Assembly: GCA_040877545.1 (NCBI GenBank)
Contig: JBBDNN010000092.1
Location: 1 to 60,775 of the forward strand
Length of the DNA stretch: 60,775 nucleotides
Source: Gracilimonas sp040877545
GTDB lineage: Bacteria > Bacteroidota > Rhodothermia > Balneolales > Balneolaceae
Reading direction: 5' to 3'
In this document: positions 16,757-24,627 of the stretch, in pieces
How positions within the stretch are numbered: the stretch's first letter is position 1
Layout: every line of letters begins with the position of its first letter
Program-made: the position numbers and the translations under genes
The notes under the pieces: generated by a model
The model's database searches: none
Seen by the model: only the letters and a program-made list of their open reading frames with translations
What the model was told of the DNA's origin: nothing

Positions 16757-16942
16757 TTAGGCGCAATTCTCGGCCTTGGTTTTCCTCCTTTTCTGGGAGG
16801 GCCTTTTCGATATATAGATCAAAGGGGCATGAAAAATGTAGCGGATCAAATGCAAGAATTTGTGGAGAAATTCGGTTCCAGATTTAAGCCTGCAAACATT
16901 TTGATTGATTATGCCAAGGAGGGGAAGAAATTTTACAAATAA
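16757..16942 (+). pseudogene. Orphan 3' fragment of a second fadB/fadJ-like gene
   Basis: Sixty-one codons plus TAA encode LGAILGLGFPPFLGGPFRYI and the rest of a C-terminus that aligns end to end with residues from about 250 of the fragment at the left window edge. The two differ at many positions (for example QRGMKN against QKGVQN), so they are paralogues rather than a recent duplication. DNA upstream of 16757 is unrelated and has a stop (TGA) at 16730 in this frame, so it cannot be expressed as the enzyme. It lies between two minus-strand operons and in the same orientation as the left fadB copy. Confidence 0.85.
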
Positions 16943-16970
16943 AAAACCATGCTCAAGTTGTTGGTTTTTT
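16941..16970. terminator. Bidirectional intrinsic terminator
   Basis: AAAAAACCA, a 12-base loop, then TGGTTTTTT. It follows the fadB fragment stop and lies 18 bp beyond the motB stop on the other strand, so it can terminate the motor operon. Confidence 0.75.
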
Positions 16971-16987
16971 AGGACCAGATAAGTAAT

Positions 16988-17668
16988 CTAATAATAAATG
17001 CGTATCACGATTCTCCGATTCAGAGCGCGATTTTCAGCGATATCGTTACCCTGTTCATCAACATGAGGCACTATGGGTTGTGTGTCGGCATATCCGGAGG
17101 CTTTAAGCCGATTTCCTTCTATTCCTTCTTCAGCAAAATGCTTTACGATCCCGGAAGCACGGGCAACGGATAATTCCCAGTTAGAAGGATATATAGGGGT
17201 GTTAATTGGAACATTGTCAGTGTGGCCTTCAACATCTACCCTGAACTGGTAATAACCAAGCTCATTCATAGCAAAAGTAACCTTTTGAACGATCTGCTGA
17301 CCGGTTGGCAAAAGAATTGCTTCACCGGAGTTGTAGAATGAACTACTGTTAAAAAAAAGCTTAATGCCATCTCTATCCAAGGTGATATCTACTAAATCTT
17401 GTTCCCGTTCTGTAGCAAGTTGCTCATCAAGATCTTTTTTTACTTCAGCAAGGGGAGTTTGAACATTTTCCTCCTTACTTATTTCTGAACGGAGGCCTTC
17501 CTTCATCTGCTCCCAAAGATTTATATCTACATAGGAGACTGCGATTAGTACAGCAAAAAAAGCCAGCAACAGCGTGATCATATCGCTGTAAGTCAGCAAC
17601 CACTCAAGATCCTCTTCGTGAACCTCTTTGTCTGAACTATTATTTCTTAAGCCGTTATTTTGCAGCAC
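16988..17668 (-). CDS. motB: MotB-family stator protein with OmpA domain (226 aa)
   Basis: One TM helix near the N-terminus (about 30-47) preceded by the conserved W-L-x-T-Y-S-D motif; D29 corresponds to the proton- or sodium-binding aspartate of MotB (D32 in E. coli). The periplasmic part ends in an OmpA/MotB peptidoglycan-binding domain with VEGHTDNVPI (about 146-155) and NWELSVARA (163-171). Length and layout are normal for a working stator subunit. It is the last gene of a five-gene operon, one base after motA. GldM (gliding) and ZorB (defence) were considered, but the OmpA module and the FliG-containing neighbour fit a flagellar-type motor best. Confidence 0.9.
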   Translation of the reverse strand: MLQNNGLRNNSSDKEVHEEDLEWLLTYSDMITLLLAFFAVLIAVSYVDINLWEQMKEGLRSEISKEENVQTPLAEVKKDLDEQLATEREQDLVDITLDRDGIKLFFNSSSFYNSGEAILLPTGQQIVQKVTFAMNELGYYQFRVDVEGHTDNVPINTPIYPSNWELSVARASGIVKHFAEEGIEGNRLKASGYADTQPIVPHVDEQGNDIAENRALNRRIVIRIYY

Positions 17669-17669
17669 T

Positions 17670-18506
17670 TTATGTTCCGGAGGTTGATAGTTCTAATTGC
17701 TCGTTATCACTAAAATCACGCTGTAAATAAGTATTTAACTTGTCTTTGATGTAGAAAGAGGATTTCTTTTCATTAATCATAATGACTCCCTCAAGAATAA
17801 AGTATTCCCTAAACCTGTTCATCTGAGCTACATTTTTTAATTTTTCTGCAACCGGATAAAAAATAAATCTTGCCAGGGAGATACCATATAAGGTGGTAAT
17901 TAATGCAGCAGCCAAGCCTGGCCCCATCCCGGATGGATTCTCCAGTTCACCCAGCATTACAATTAAACCAAATAACGTTCCAAACATGCCAAAAGAGGGT
18001 GCAGCTCCACCCATAGCTCTAAGTACATCAACAACTACCAATTGGCGATAATAATGTTCTTCAATGTTATTCGAACCAAAAGACCGAATTTCTTCATTAT
18101 TATAATTGGTACTAATAAGTGAAAACAGAAAACCGGTAACTTCTTTATGGTGATCTTCTTCAAGTGTTGTTAGTGCCTGCAGTCGATTCTTTCGTATGTC
18201 TTCATTCCACTCAAGTACATTTTCCAAATCTTGGCGCAACATTTTGTTAGTGGTTTTAGCCTGACTGAATAGTAAAAATAAGCTATAAAATGCTTTTCCC
18301 ACATATCGTGGTTGATAAGTAATAAAAACAGCATTTAATACTCCGCCAAAAACTATAAAAAAACTGGGTAAGTTAAGAAAACGATATTGGGTCAGAGCGG
18401 GAATTGAACTTACATAATTGGTAGCCCCTACGATTTCTGTTACCCCAAAAATCAAAATACCCATACTAAAAAATACCCCTATAATATTCGTAAATGATAA
18501 CCTCAT
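17670..18506 (-). CDS. motA: MotA-family stator protein (278 aa)
   Basis: Four TM helices (about 7-27, 46-64, 171-190, 200-218). The conserved APSFGMFGTLFGLIVML and ALITTLYGISLARFIFYPVAEKL contain P170 and P218, equivalent to the functional prolines P173 and P222 of E. coli MotA. The cytoplasmic loop has charged residues (RKNRLQALTTLEED) where MotA has the R90/E98 pair that contacts FliG. It shares an ATGA overlap with the upstream lipoprotein gene and is followed after one base by motB. It should form the A5B2 ion channel with MotB and drive the FliG domain encoded at the operon start. Confidence 0.92.
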   Translation of the reverse strand: MRLSFTNIIGVFFSMGILIFGVTEIVGATNYVSSIPALTQYRFLNLPSFFIVFGGVLNAVFITYQPRYVGKAFYSLFLLFSQAKTTNKMLRQDLENVLEWNEDIRKNRLQALTTLEEDHHKEVTGFLFSLISTNYNNEEIRSFGSNNIEEHYYRQLVVVDVLRAMGGAAPSFGMFGTLFGLIVMLGELENPSGMGPGLAAALITTLYGISLARFIFYPVAEKLKNVAQMNRFREYFILEGVIMINEKKSSFYIKDKLNTYLQRDFSDNEQLELSTSGT

Positions 18507-19192
18507 TCCTGCTCCTCTGCTTGTTCTAGTTCTCCATCTTGTTCTGGTACATCATCTTGTTCAGTTACAGTGTCTTGTACTTGTTCTTCTTCGATGATTT
18601 CTTCAATTAAATCTTCCAGCTCGGGAATTCCAGGGATTGGTAAATCCGGATTTAACCTAACAGCTCTGTTCCAATTTTCATGGGTTGCATTTCTATTACC
18701 CATCATAAAATGGATGGTTCCCTTTAAAGCATATGCATCTGCTGTTTCTGCAATTTCCAGTGTTTCATTCAGCAGCCGCAAAGCCTCGGAATATTCATCC
18801 AGGTAAAATAAATCCTGTGCTTGTCTGAATTTGGCTAATACTCGCTGGATATCTTTTAATTTTTCTTCCATAAGAGTGGAGTCGGCAATAATTACAGTAT
18901 CTTTTTCTGCCGGCTTCATTCCTGTTAAATCCAGGAAAAATTGATCACTCTCGGGATCCAGTTTAATTTCAATGCCCGAACTTTGATTTGTATAACTTAA
19001 AGTGATTCGGTTGTCTTTATCATCTTTCTTATCAATGGTATCTTGTTGCGTATTCACCTGGTCTAAATCATTTACTGAGCCATACCTGACTTGAGGATTT
19101 TCATCTATAGAGTTTTCTATAGGAGTACAGGCATTCACTCCAAATAAAACTGCTAAGGTTATCGTCATTAAAAGATGATTAAAATTGTACAT
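18503..19192 (-). CDS. TPR lipoprotein of the motor operon (229 aa)
   Basis: The N-terminus has a hydrophobic stretch ending in VNAC (C22), a plausible lipobox. The middle contains about two TPR units (AEALRLLNETLEIAETADAYALKGTIHFMMGNRNATHENWNRAVRLNP with breaks), and the C-terminus is a very acidic low-complexity tail of E, Q and D. It is probably a periplasmic lipoprotein that scaffolds the motor or its outer-membrane partner, as TPR lipoproteins do in other envelope machines; this is inferred from operon position. It overlaps the preceding gene by 14 nt and motA by 4 nt. Confidence 0.7.
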   Translation of the reverse strand: MYNFNHLLMTITLAVLFGVNACTPIENSIDENPQVRYGSVNDLDQVNTQQDTIDKKDDKDNRITLSYTNQSSGIEIKLDPESDQFFLDLTGMKPAEKDTVIIADSTLMEEKLKDIQRVLAKFRQAQDLFYLDEYSEALRLLNETLEIAETADAYALKGTIHFMMGNRNATHENWNRAVRLNPDLPIPGIPELEDLIEEIIEEEQVQDTVTEQDDVPEQDGELEQAEEQE

Positions 19193-20255
19193 AAGCCCTC
19201 ACTCCATAACCTAATTGTCCGTAAGTAAATATATTGGAATTAACCGGGTCCTGAACCGACCGGTCTGACATAAATGCCAGCCCATTAACTTCGAAACCAA
19301 GATTTTCAGTCAGGTTAAACATAATGGATGGCGAGATCATCACGATATCTCCTTTTTTCTCATCACGCGGAAGCCATATCGATGCATCAACCCCAAGCAT
19401 AACACGATATCCTCTTATATCAGGACTTTTTCGGCTTAGGGCCTGATCAAAGCTGAGCCCGACTTCCAAAAAGGCATTTTCAAAATCCGGGTTATCAGTA
19501 GATCTCATCTTATTATATCCCACGAAAAGGCCTAAATAACTACTATTGTCTAAATTAAGTGGTTGGCGATACCCAAAAGTAAAGTTGTAGTTCAGCGTTT
19601 TTGATTCTTCCATTTCTTCGGAACCCGCCAAGGTGAAAGATTCATTTGTTAAAGAAGTGGCTCCAAAATTTAGAGTTACCCGTTTGCCAAGATCTACTTT
19701 CTCACGCTCTTCTACCGGATATGACTCAAAACTTTTAGACCAGACTATTTCTCTGGATGAAGGACTTATTATGCGTACTGAAATAATTAAACCTTCAGGT
19801 CTTTTTTTTTGAAGTGTTAATTCAACTAAGCCGGAAACAGAGTATTTGGAGGAAATATTCTCTAATAGTTCCGGTGACATATCAGCCACCGAACGACCCT
19901 GAATATTCATTATTTGCAATGTAGAATCACTACCAACTATCTTTAGATTATCTGTAGGATCCAGTTCCGGTGGTGAAATTACTCTTACAGGCGAGTAGTC
20001 TCTGAATACTGACTCAATTTCACTTTTTATATAAGCAATGCTTTGCTTATCAAAGCTGCTGGAATTATAATTTAATTTATAGATTGCCATGCGGCGAACA
20101 CTAACCGGTATATCAGATATTTCTGCGATCATTTGTGCCGTTATTCGCTCCAGTTGATACGAATCTGCCCATTTGTTTACCTGGGCATGTCCATTCTGCC
20201 AGCCAAAAGCCAACAGAGTAATAAAAGCTAAAAATACTCTCATATCATGAACCAT
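19179..20255 (-). CDS. Outer-membrane barrel with FlgO/CsgG-like periplasmic domain (358 aa)
   Basis: A signal peptide starts at MRVFLAFITLL (M5 at 20243 is an alternative start; M1 at 20255 overlaps the fliFG stop by 11 nt) and ends near GHAQ. Residues about 60-185 have the FlgO/CsgG/TolB-N-type pattern: a YSPVRVISPPE strand, LLENISSKYSVSGLVELTL, then VRIISPSSREIVWSKSFES. From about 195 the sequence alternates aromatic and polar residues (NYNFTFGYRQPL, YLGLFVGYNKM) and ends in YVQF, a typical outer-membrane barrel C-terminus. FlgO is an outer-membrane protein of flagellated Vibrio, so this could be the motor's outer-membrane anchor. The domain call is from pattern memory. Confidence 0.6.
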   Translation of the reverse strand: MVHDMRVFLAFITLLAFGWQNGHAQVNKWADSYQLERITAQMIAEISDIPVSVRRMAIYKLNYNSSSFDKQSIAYIKSEIESVFRDYSPVRVISPPELDPTDNLKIVGSDSTLQIMNIQGRSVADMSPELLENISSKYSVSGLVELTLQKKRPEGLIISVRIISPSSREIVWSKSFESYPVEEREKVDLGKRVTLNFGATSLTNESFTLAGSEEMEESKTLNYNFTFGYRQPLNLDNSSYLGLFVGYNKMRSTDNPDFENAFLEVGLSFDQALSRKSPDIRGYRVMLGVDASIWLPRDEKKGDIVMISPSIMFNLTENLGFEVNGLAFMSDRSVQDPVNSNIFTYGQLGYGVRAYVQF

Positions 20256-22086
20256 TTGTTTTTAAGTACTGGCGGATTTGTTTTAACAGCACCTTTCGTG
20301 CTCGTTCAATATCCTCAGTGCTCATTTCCCTGACATTTCCCAGTTCAGAGAGTATAAGTTGTTGCTCCCGTTTTGGCCGTACCCCTAATATTTTTTGTTG
20401 AATAGCCTCACTTGCTTTGTGTAGGGCAGGAATTATATCCTCCGTTTGCAATGTCTCAAGGCTTGCTTGCAGTATTTCATCACTTAATTGCGGTAAATCT
20501 TCAAACGACACGAAATATTTTCTGATTTTTTTAGCAAGCTTCAGATCTTTTTCTGCAATCGACTTCACAAAACCTTCCTGCTCATCCACGGGCAGGCTAT
20601 CAATTGTGGCAAGAATCGACTCTATTCCATCTGCAGCAACATATTTCATATCAGATACCGACAATGCTTTGGAAGAAAAATGTGAGGCAACTTTTTTATA
20701 GATGGAGATGGGGATATCATTTATTTTGCCCATCTTCATTATGATTGATATCCGTTTTTCATCAGTCATTTTTTGAAGTACATAGCTGGAGCGTTGTCCC
20801 GCAACCTGCGCAAGTAAAATGGCTGTCATCTCATCCGACTCTCCTTTAATCAAATGTAACAGCTGTTGATCGGTAAGCTGCTGTAAAAAATCAAAAAGGT
20901 TATTATTTGAATCTTCATTCTTTTTCATCGATTTGATGCCTTGAATCTCCTTTTTGAACTTCTCTACCTCCTCAGCTTTTTCTTTTATCGGGATGGATTC
21001 GATGTTTGACAAGCCAAACCGGATTGATTCAAAATATTCCTCTTTAAGATTATTTTCTAACACCTCCAGAAGTTTCGGATCCACGCAATAAATACTGCGC
21101 ACAGCCTTAACAATTCCTTCTTCCTCGTCAGATTCGATCCACTCACGCATTAAATCAGCAACTATACCCGGATTACTGACACATGTATTGGTTATATACA
21201 TTTTATCATTTTCGAACCGGTACTGCTTGTCGGAATTTATTTCTCTTACCTCATCTTCTACCGGAGCTTTTTGTTCTTTCCCTTCCAGCTCTAGGGGAGA
21301 TACTGGATAAGGTGACATTTGAGGTTCATACTCTTTTTCACGTGGTTTTCTGAAGGCCACAAATAATAGTAATGCAATGGTAAAGGCCCCTAAGCCGGTA
21401 ATAATGTACATCAACTGTTCTTGATCATTCCAATCGATGCCTAAAAATTCATTTTTGGCTTCTTCAGGATCTATACTGACAATTTCCTCTTCAACCTCTT
21501 CTACAACTTCTTCCTCTTCCGGCTCTTCTTCTACTAATTTCGCTTTTTCCCTAAGAATATCACGGGTGCTTTTTGGGAAAACCTTTTGACTTACTTCTAC
21601 TATGTCTCCGCGCAACAGCTCAGCGTTGGTGATCATAGCTGCAGCCTCTTCAATAAACTCTAAATCTTCTTCCGTGTAGGAAGTATCTACCAACACTTTT
21701 ACATTCAGGCGCTTGAGATCATAGCGAGAGTCAAAGCCAGAGATCTTGAGGCTATCTCTGCCTTCTTCTGTTTTTAATAATTTTGGTGGTATAAAAGGTA
21801 GGCCTGGTAAATTTTCAAGCTCTAAATCAGGTGGGCTTTCCACCACATCATAACCCTTTGCTACCATTACCCGCTCAACACTGGCTTTAATATCAACGAG
21901 GAAAGTACCTGCTTTGTAATAATTTTTTAAAGCCCGTTCTAAAACAATCTCGTAATATTGCTCGTATTTAGCCGCTTCTTCTTGCTCGTCTGGCGAGGAA
22001 GAATTTGAGTTTAGGCTTTGGGCAAAGCCTGTGGCTGAAAACAACAATACCCCTATTAAAAATATCCCTTTCCGTACCCTATTCAT
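20245..22086 (-). CDS. FliF-FliG fusion protein (613 aa), rotor of a flagellar-like motor
   Basis: Signal-like N-terminus (to about residue 22, FAQ). Residues about 125-170 (LNVKVLVDTSYTEEDLEFIE...LLRGDIVEVSQ) match the C-terminal periplasmic domain of FliF. A TM helix at 226-245 ends FRKPREKE. The cytoplasmic part opens with NPGIVADLMREWIES, like the FliG-binding tail of FliF. From about 395 to 610 it matches FliG middle and C-terminal domains (LLHLIKGESDEMTAILLAQV; KIRKYFVSFEDLPQLSDEILQ; a final RARKVLLKQIRQYL helix). Both ring proteins are thus one polypeptide. The FliF region is short: typical FliF has about 550 residues with two TM helices. It is first in the operon with the barrel, lipoprotein, MotA and MotB. 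Confidence 0.8.
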   Translation of the reverse strand: MNRVRKGIFLIGVLLFSATGFAQSLNSNSSSPDEQEEAAKYEQYYEIVLERALKNYYKAGTFLVDIKASVERVMVAKGYDVVESPPDLELENLPGLPFIPPKLLKTEEGRDSLKISGFDSRYDLKRLNVKVLVDTSYTEEDLEFIEEAAAMITNAELLRGDIVEVSQKVFPKSTRDILREKAKLVEEEPEEEEVVEEVEEEIVSIDPEEAKNEFLGIDWNDQEQLMYIITGLGAFTIALLLFVAFRKPREKEYEPQMSPYPVSPLELEGKEQKAPVEDEVREINSDKQYRFENDKMYITNTCVSNPGIVADLMREWIESDEEEGIVKAVRSIYCVDPKLLEVLENNLKEEYFESIRFGLSNIESIPIKEKAEEVEKFKKEIQGIKSMKKNEDSNNNLFDFLQQLTDQQLLHLIKGESDEMTAILLAQVAGQRSSYVLQKMTDEKRISIIMKMGKINDIPISIYKKVASHFSSKALSVSDMKYVAADGIESILATIDSLPVDEQEGFVKSIAEKDLKLAKKIRKYFVSFEDLPQLSDEILQASLETLQTEDIIPALHKASEAIQQKILGVRPKREQQLILSELGNVREMSTEDIERARKVLLKQIRQYLKTNGS

Positions 22087-22455
22087 AGCAAATGGATTTT
22101 AATTTTACCGTCTGTACCCAATGATATTCTGGATTGAGAAATAAAATAGAAATTATCCACATTCTCAACCATTAAATTTATTGTGCTAAGAATAGTATAA
22201 TTTATTGTTTTAACCAATTTTTTTTAATCTACATTATAATTCAAAAAAATTTTCCACATTTATAATATTACACTAATGGCTTCTTTTTTAAGTAATAAGG
22301 ATGGTAGTACCTGCTTTTTTTATCAATAAGGGAAAAAGCATTTAGCCAAAGAACATAGCTTACATTAATTCAGTAATTAACAGAAATCGTCTTTCAGTAA
22401 AGAATCTCTTATCTTCTGTACCTTAATCAATCAACCGCACTTTTAAACAACAATC
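22087..22455. promoter_or_regulatory. Divergent regulatory region between motor operon and yajC
   Basis: 369 bp, AT-rich, with no coding frame. It must contain the promoters of the motor operon (minus) and of yajC-ribBA (plus). Two DnaA-box-like 9-mers lie in it: TTATCCACA (perfect, 22153-22161) and TTTTCCACA (22250-22258). I see no exact TAnnTTTG box for either direction. Confidence 0.5.
22153..22161 (+). promoter_or_regulatory. Perfect DnaA-box 9-mer TTATCCACA
   Basis: Located 67 bp upstream of the motor operon start. A second, one-mismatch box lies at 22250-22258. In AT-rich DNA these could be chance; regulation by DnaA is a possibility only. Confidence 0.35.
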
Positions 22456-22782
22456 ATGTATTTACTACCACTATTTTTGATGGGCAATCCGGATGATCCT
22501 AATGCCGGTATCATTAACCTTGTTTTTCTGGGGGCTATTTTCCTTGTTTTTTACCTGTTTATCATTCGCCCACAAAGCAAGAAGCAAAAAGAAATTCAGC
22601 AAAAAGTGTCTGGGATGAAAAAGGGCGACAAAGTTGTTACTTCTTCCGGAATCATCGGTGTATTGCATTCTATTGATGAAGATTCTGTTTTAATTGATGT
22701 GAGCGGCGGCGTTAAAATTCGCTTTTTGAAGAGCTCTATTACTGATGTGAATCCTAATAAGCCGGAAAAGAATAAGAAATAA
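22456..22782 (+). CDS. yajC: YajC, Sec translocon accessory subunit
   Basis: A 108-residue protein with one TM helix (about 18-38) followed by FIIRPQSKKQKEIQQ and GDKVVTSSGIIGVLHSID, the conserved YajC signature. YajC associates with SecDF in the inner membrane and assists Sec-dependent export. The C-terminus is lysine-rich and cytoplasmic. It is followed after 8 bp by ribBA, so the two are co-transcribed. The ATG start at 22456 gives a normal length. Confidence 0.93.
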   Translation: MYLLPLFLMGNPDDPNAGIINLVFLGAIFLVFYLFIIRPQSKKQKEIQQKVSGMKKGDKVVTSSGIIGVLHSIDEDSVLIDVSGGVKIRFLKSSITDVNPNKPEKNKK

Positions 22783-22790
22783 TCTCCCTT

Positions 22791-23972
22791 ATGAGTCAGG
22801 AAATTCGTTTCAACACCATACCTGAAGCTATCGAAGATATCAAAAACGGCAAGATTATTATTGTTGTGGATGATGAAGATCGGGAAAACGAGGGTGATTT
22901 TTTGATGGCGGCGGAGAAGGCCTCTACTGAAACGATCAACCTGATGGTTACCCACGGCCGTGGATTGGTTTGCGCTCCCATCACCAAAGGCAAAGCGAAA
23001 AAACTGAATCTTCACCACATGGTTAGTGAAGGTGCAGACCCTGACGAAGCTAATTTTACCATCTCTGTAGATCATAAACGGCTAACTACTACCGGAATCT
23101 CTGCCAAAGACCGGGCTAATACTATTCGGGAATTGGCAAACGATGATGCTAAACCCGTAGATTTTCGCCGACCTGGTCATGTTTTTCCTTTATTAGCCGT
23201 TGAAGGCGGAGTTTTACGCCGCGCCGGACATACAGAAGCTGCTATTGATCTCGCACGTCTTGCCGGACTTCAACCGGTGGGAATTATCTGCGAAATTATG
23301 AAGGAAGATGGGGAAATGGCACGGGTGCCAGATCTTATCAAAATTGCTGATGAATTCAACATGAAATTCATCACTATAAAAGACCTTATTGCCTATCGAA
23401 ATGAAAATGAGACGCTGGTACATGAAGTTATGGAAGTAAATCTTCCTACTATGTATGGGGATTTCAGCCTGCGTGCCTTTAAAGAAAAACTTACCGGTGA
23501 TATTCACCTGGCTCTTACCAAAGGTACCTGGACCAAAGAAGATCCGGTATTAACAAGAGTTCATTCCTCCAATTTAATTGGAGATATTTTTGGAGCCCGG
23601 AATAAAGATACCAGCGAACAACTTCACCAGGCCATGTTGCAGGTTGAACGTGAAGGCAAAGGAGTGGTTCTGTATATGAACCGAAATCAGCGGGGATCGG
23701 TATTGGTAAATCAGCTTAAAACTTTAAAAGCCATGCAGGAAGATCAGGATCAGGCGGATGATATCAACCCGCGAAGTGATGCCCGTGATTATGGTGTAGG
23801 TGCCCAGATTTTAAGAAGCCTTGGGATTCGAAAGCTAAAATTGATGACCAATAATCCGGTAAAGAGAATTGGGATTAAAAGTTTTGGATTGGAAATTGTA
23901 GATCAGGTTACAATCGAAGGAAATTTTTCCTTTGTCTCTGAAAAAAATTCGCCTAAAGAAGATGGTAAATAA
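22791..23972 (+). CDS. ribB: RibBA: 3,4-dihydroxy-2-butanone-4-phosphate synthase with degenerate GTP cyclohydrolase II half
   Basis: Residues 1-200 are DHBP synthase (RibB): DDEDRENEGDFLMAAE (27-42) carries the acidic metal site, and HTEAAIDLARLAGL the C-terminal active-site motif. It converts ribulose 5-phosphate to the four-carbon riboflavin precursor. Residues 205-393 have the GTP cyclohydrolase II fold, but the zinc cysteines are gone: RVHSSNLIGDIFGARNKDT (256-274) replaces the family's RVHSECLTGDxFxSxRCDC, and YMNRNQRGS replaces YLxQEGRGI. The second half is therefore probably inactive as a cyclohydrolase and may be structural or regulatory. A separate RibA elsewhere would be needed. 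Confidence 0.9.
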   Translation: MSQEIRFNTIPEAIEDIKNGKIIIVVDDEDRENEGDFLMAAEKASTETINLMVTHGRGLVCAPITKGKAKKLNLHHMVSEGADPDEANFTISVDHKRLTTTGISAKDRANTIRELANDDAKPVDFRRPGHVFPLLAVEGGVLRRAGHTEAAIDLARLAGLQPVGIICEIMKEDGEMARVPDLIKIADEFNMKFITIKDLIAYRNENETLVHEVMEVNLPTMYGDFSLRAFKEKLTGDIHLALTKGTWTKEDPVLTRVHSSNLIGDIFGARNKDTSEQLHQAMLQVEREGKGVVLYMNRNQRGSVLVNQLKTLKAMQEDQDQADDINPRSDARDYGVGAQILRSLGIRKLKLMTNNPVKRIGIKSFGLEIVDQVTIEGNFSFVSEKNSPKEDGK

Positions 23973-23993
23973 AAAAAAGATTTTTCCTTGTCT

Positions 23994-24617
23994 CTATTTT
24001 TCGGGATCAGACTTAAGATCATTATCATCCTCTTCTTTTTCGTAATCTACCATTTCCTTAAAAGGATGTTCATCAACCAGGCTCTCATCTTCAGCATCTG
24101 TTTCTTTATTAATAAAAAAGCGTTTGTTAAAAAGTATCAGGCTAATGATAGAAACCGAAATAGCTATATCCGCAACATTAAATATGTAGGGAAAAACTGT
24201 AAAATCATTAATCTGTAAAGAAAAGTAGATGAAATCTACCACGTGTCCGTGTAATATTCCGCCATTGTCTTCAATAATTCCCATGAATATTCGATCGGAA
24301 ATATTACCCAAAGCCCCACCGATGATTAATCCCATACAAATAAGATAACCGGTAGTAGCAAATTCAATACTCCGGATTATATAAATGATTATGCCGGTTA
24401 CGGCAACAATAGCAATCACACTTATTACCGGGGTAGATAAAATATCTATTCCTAAAGCCATGCCGGGATTTTGCGTATAGTAAAATCGTAGCCAGCCTTC
24501 AATGATGGTATGATTCTGTAGTTCAGGGCTTGTGCGAATGATCCATTTTGTAAGCTGATCGATGCCTAACACACTGATAGCAGGCACAAGCAATGCAAGA
24601 AGTTTTGTTCGGGTCAA
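23994..24617 (-). CDS. lspA: Lipoprotein signal peptidase LspA
   Basis: A four-TM inner-membrane aspartic peptidase that removes signal peptides from diacylglyceryl prolipoproteins. The catalytic pair is visible: D108 in GALGNISDRI and D150 in FPYIFNVADIAIS. The N-terminal DQLTKW motif (20-25) is also typical. The protein is 207 residues, slightly long because of an acidic tail (DAEDESLVDEH and after). It is the last gene of the ileS-dksA-lspA operon, 10 bp after dksA, a gene order common in Bacteroidota. Confidence 0.95.
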   Translation of the reverse strand: MTRTKLLALLVPAISVLGIDQLTKWIIRTSPELQNHTIIEGWLRFYYTQNPGMALGIDILSTPVISVIAIVAVTGIIIYIIRSIEFATTGYLICMGLIIGGALGNISDRIFMGIIEDNGGILHGHVVDFIYFSLQINDFTVFPYIFNVADIAISVSIISLILFNKRFFINKETDAEDESLVDEHPFKEMVDYEKEEDDNDLKSDPEK

Positions 24618-24627
24618 ACCGTTTTAA

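Noticed and set aside
16988..18506. Zorya defence (ZorA/ZorB) or GldL/GldM gliding motor
   Set aside because: MotA/MotB carry normal flagellar motifs, no ZorC/D/E-like gene is present, and the operon includes FliF/FliG.
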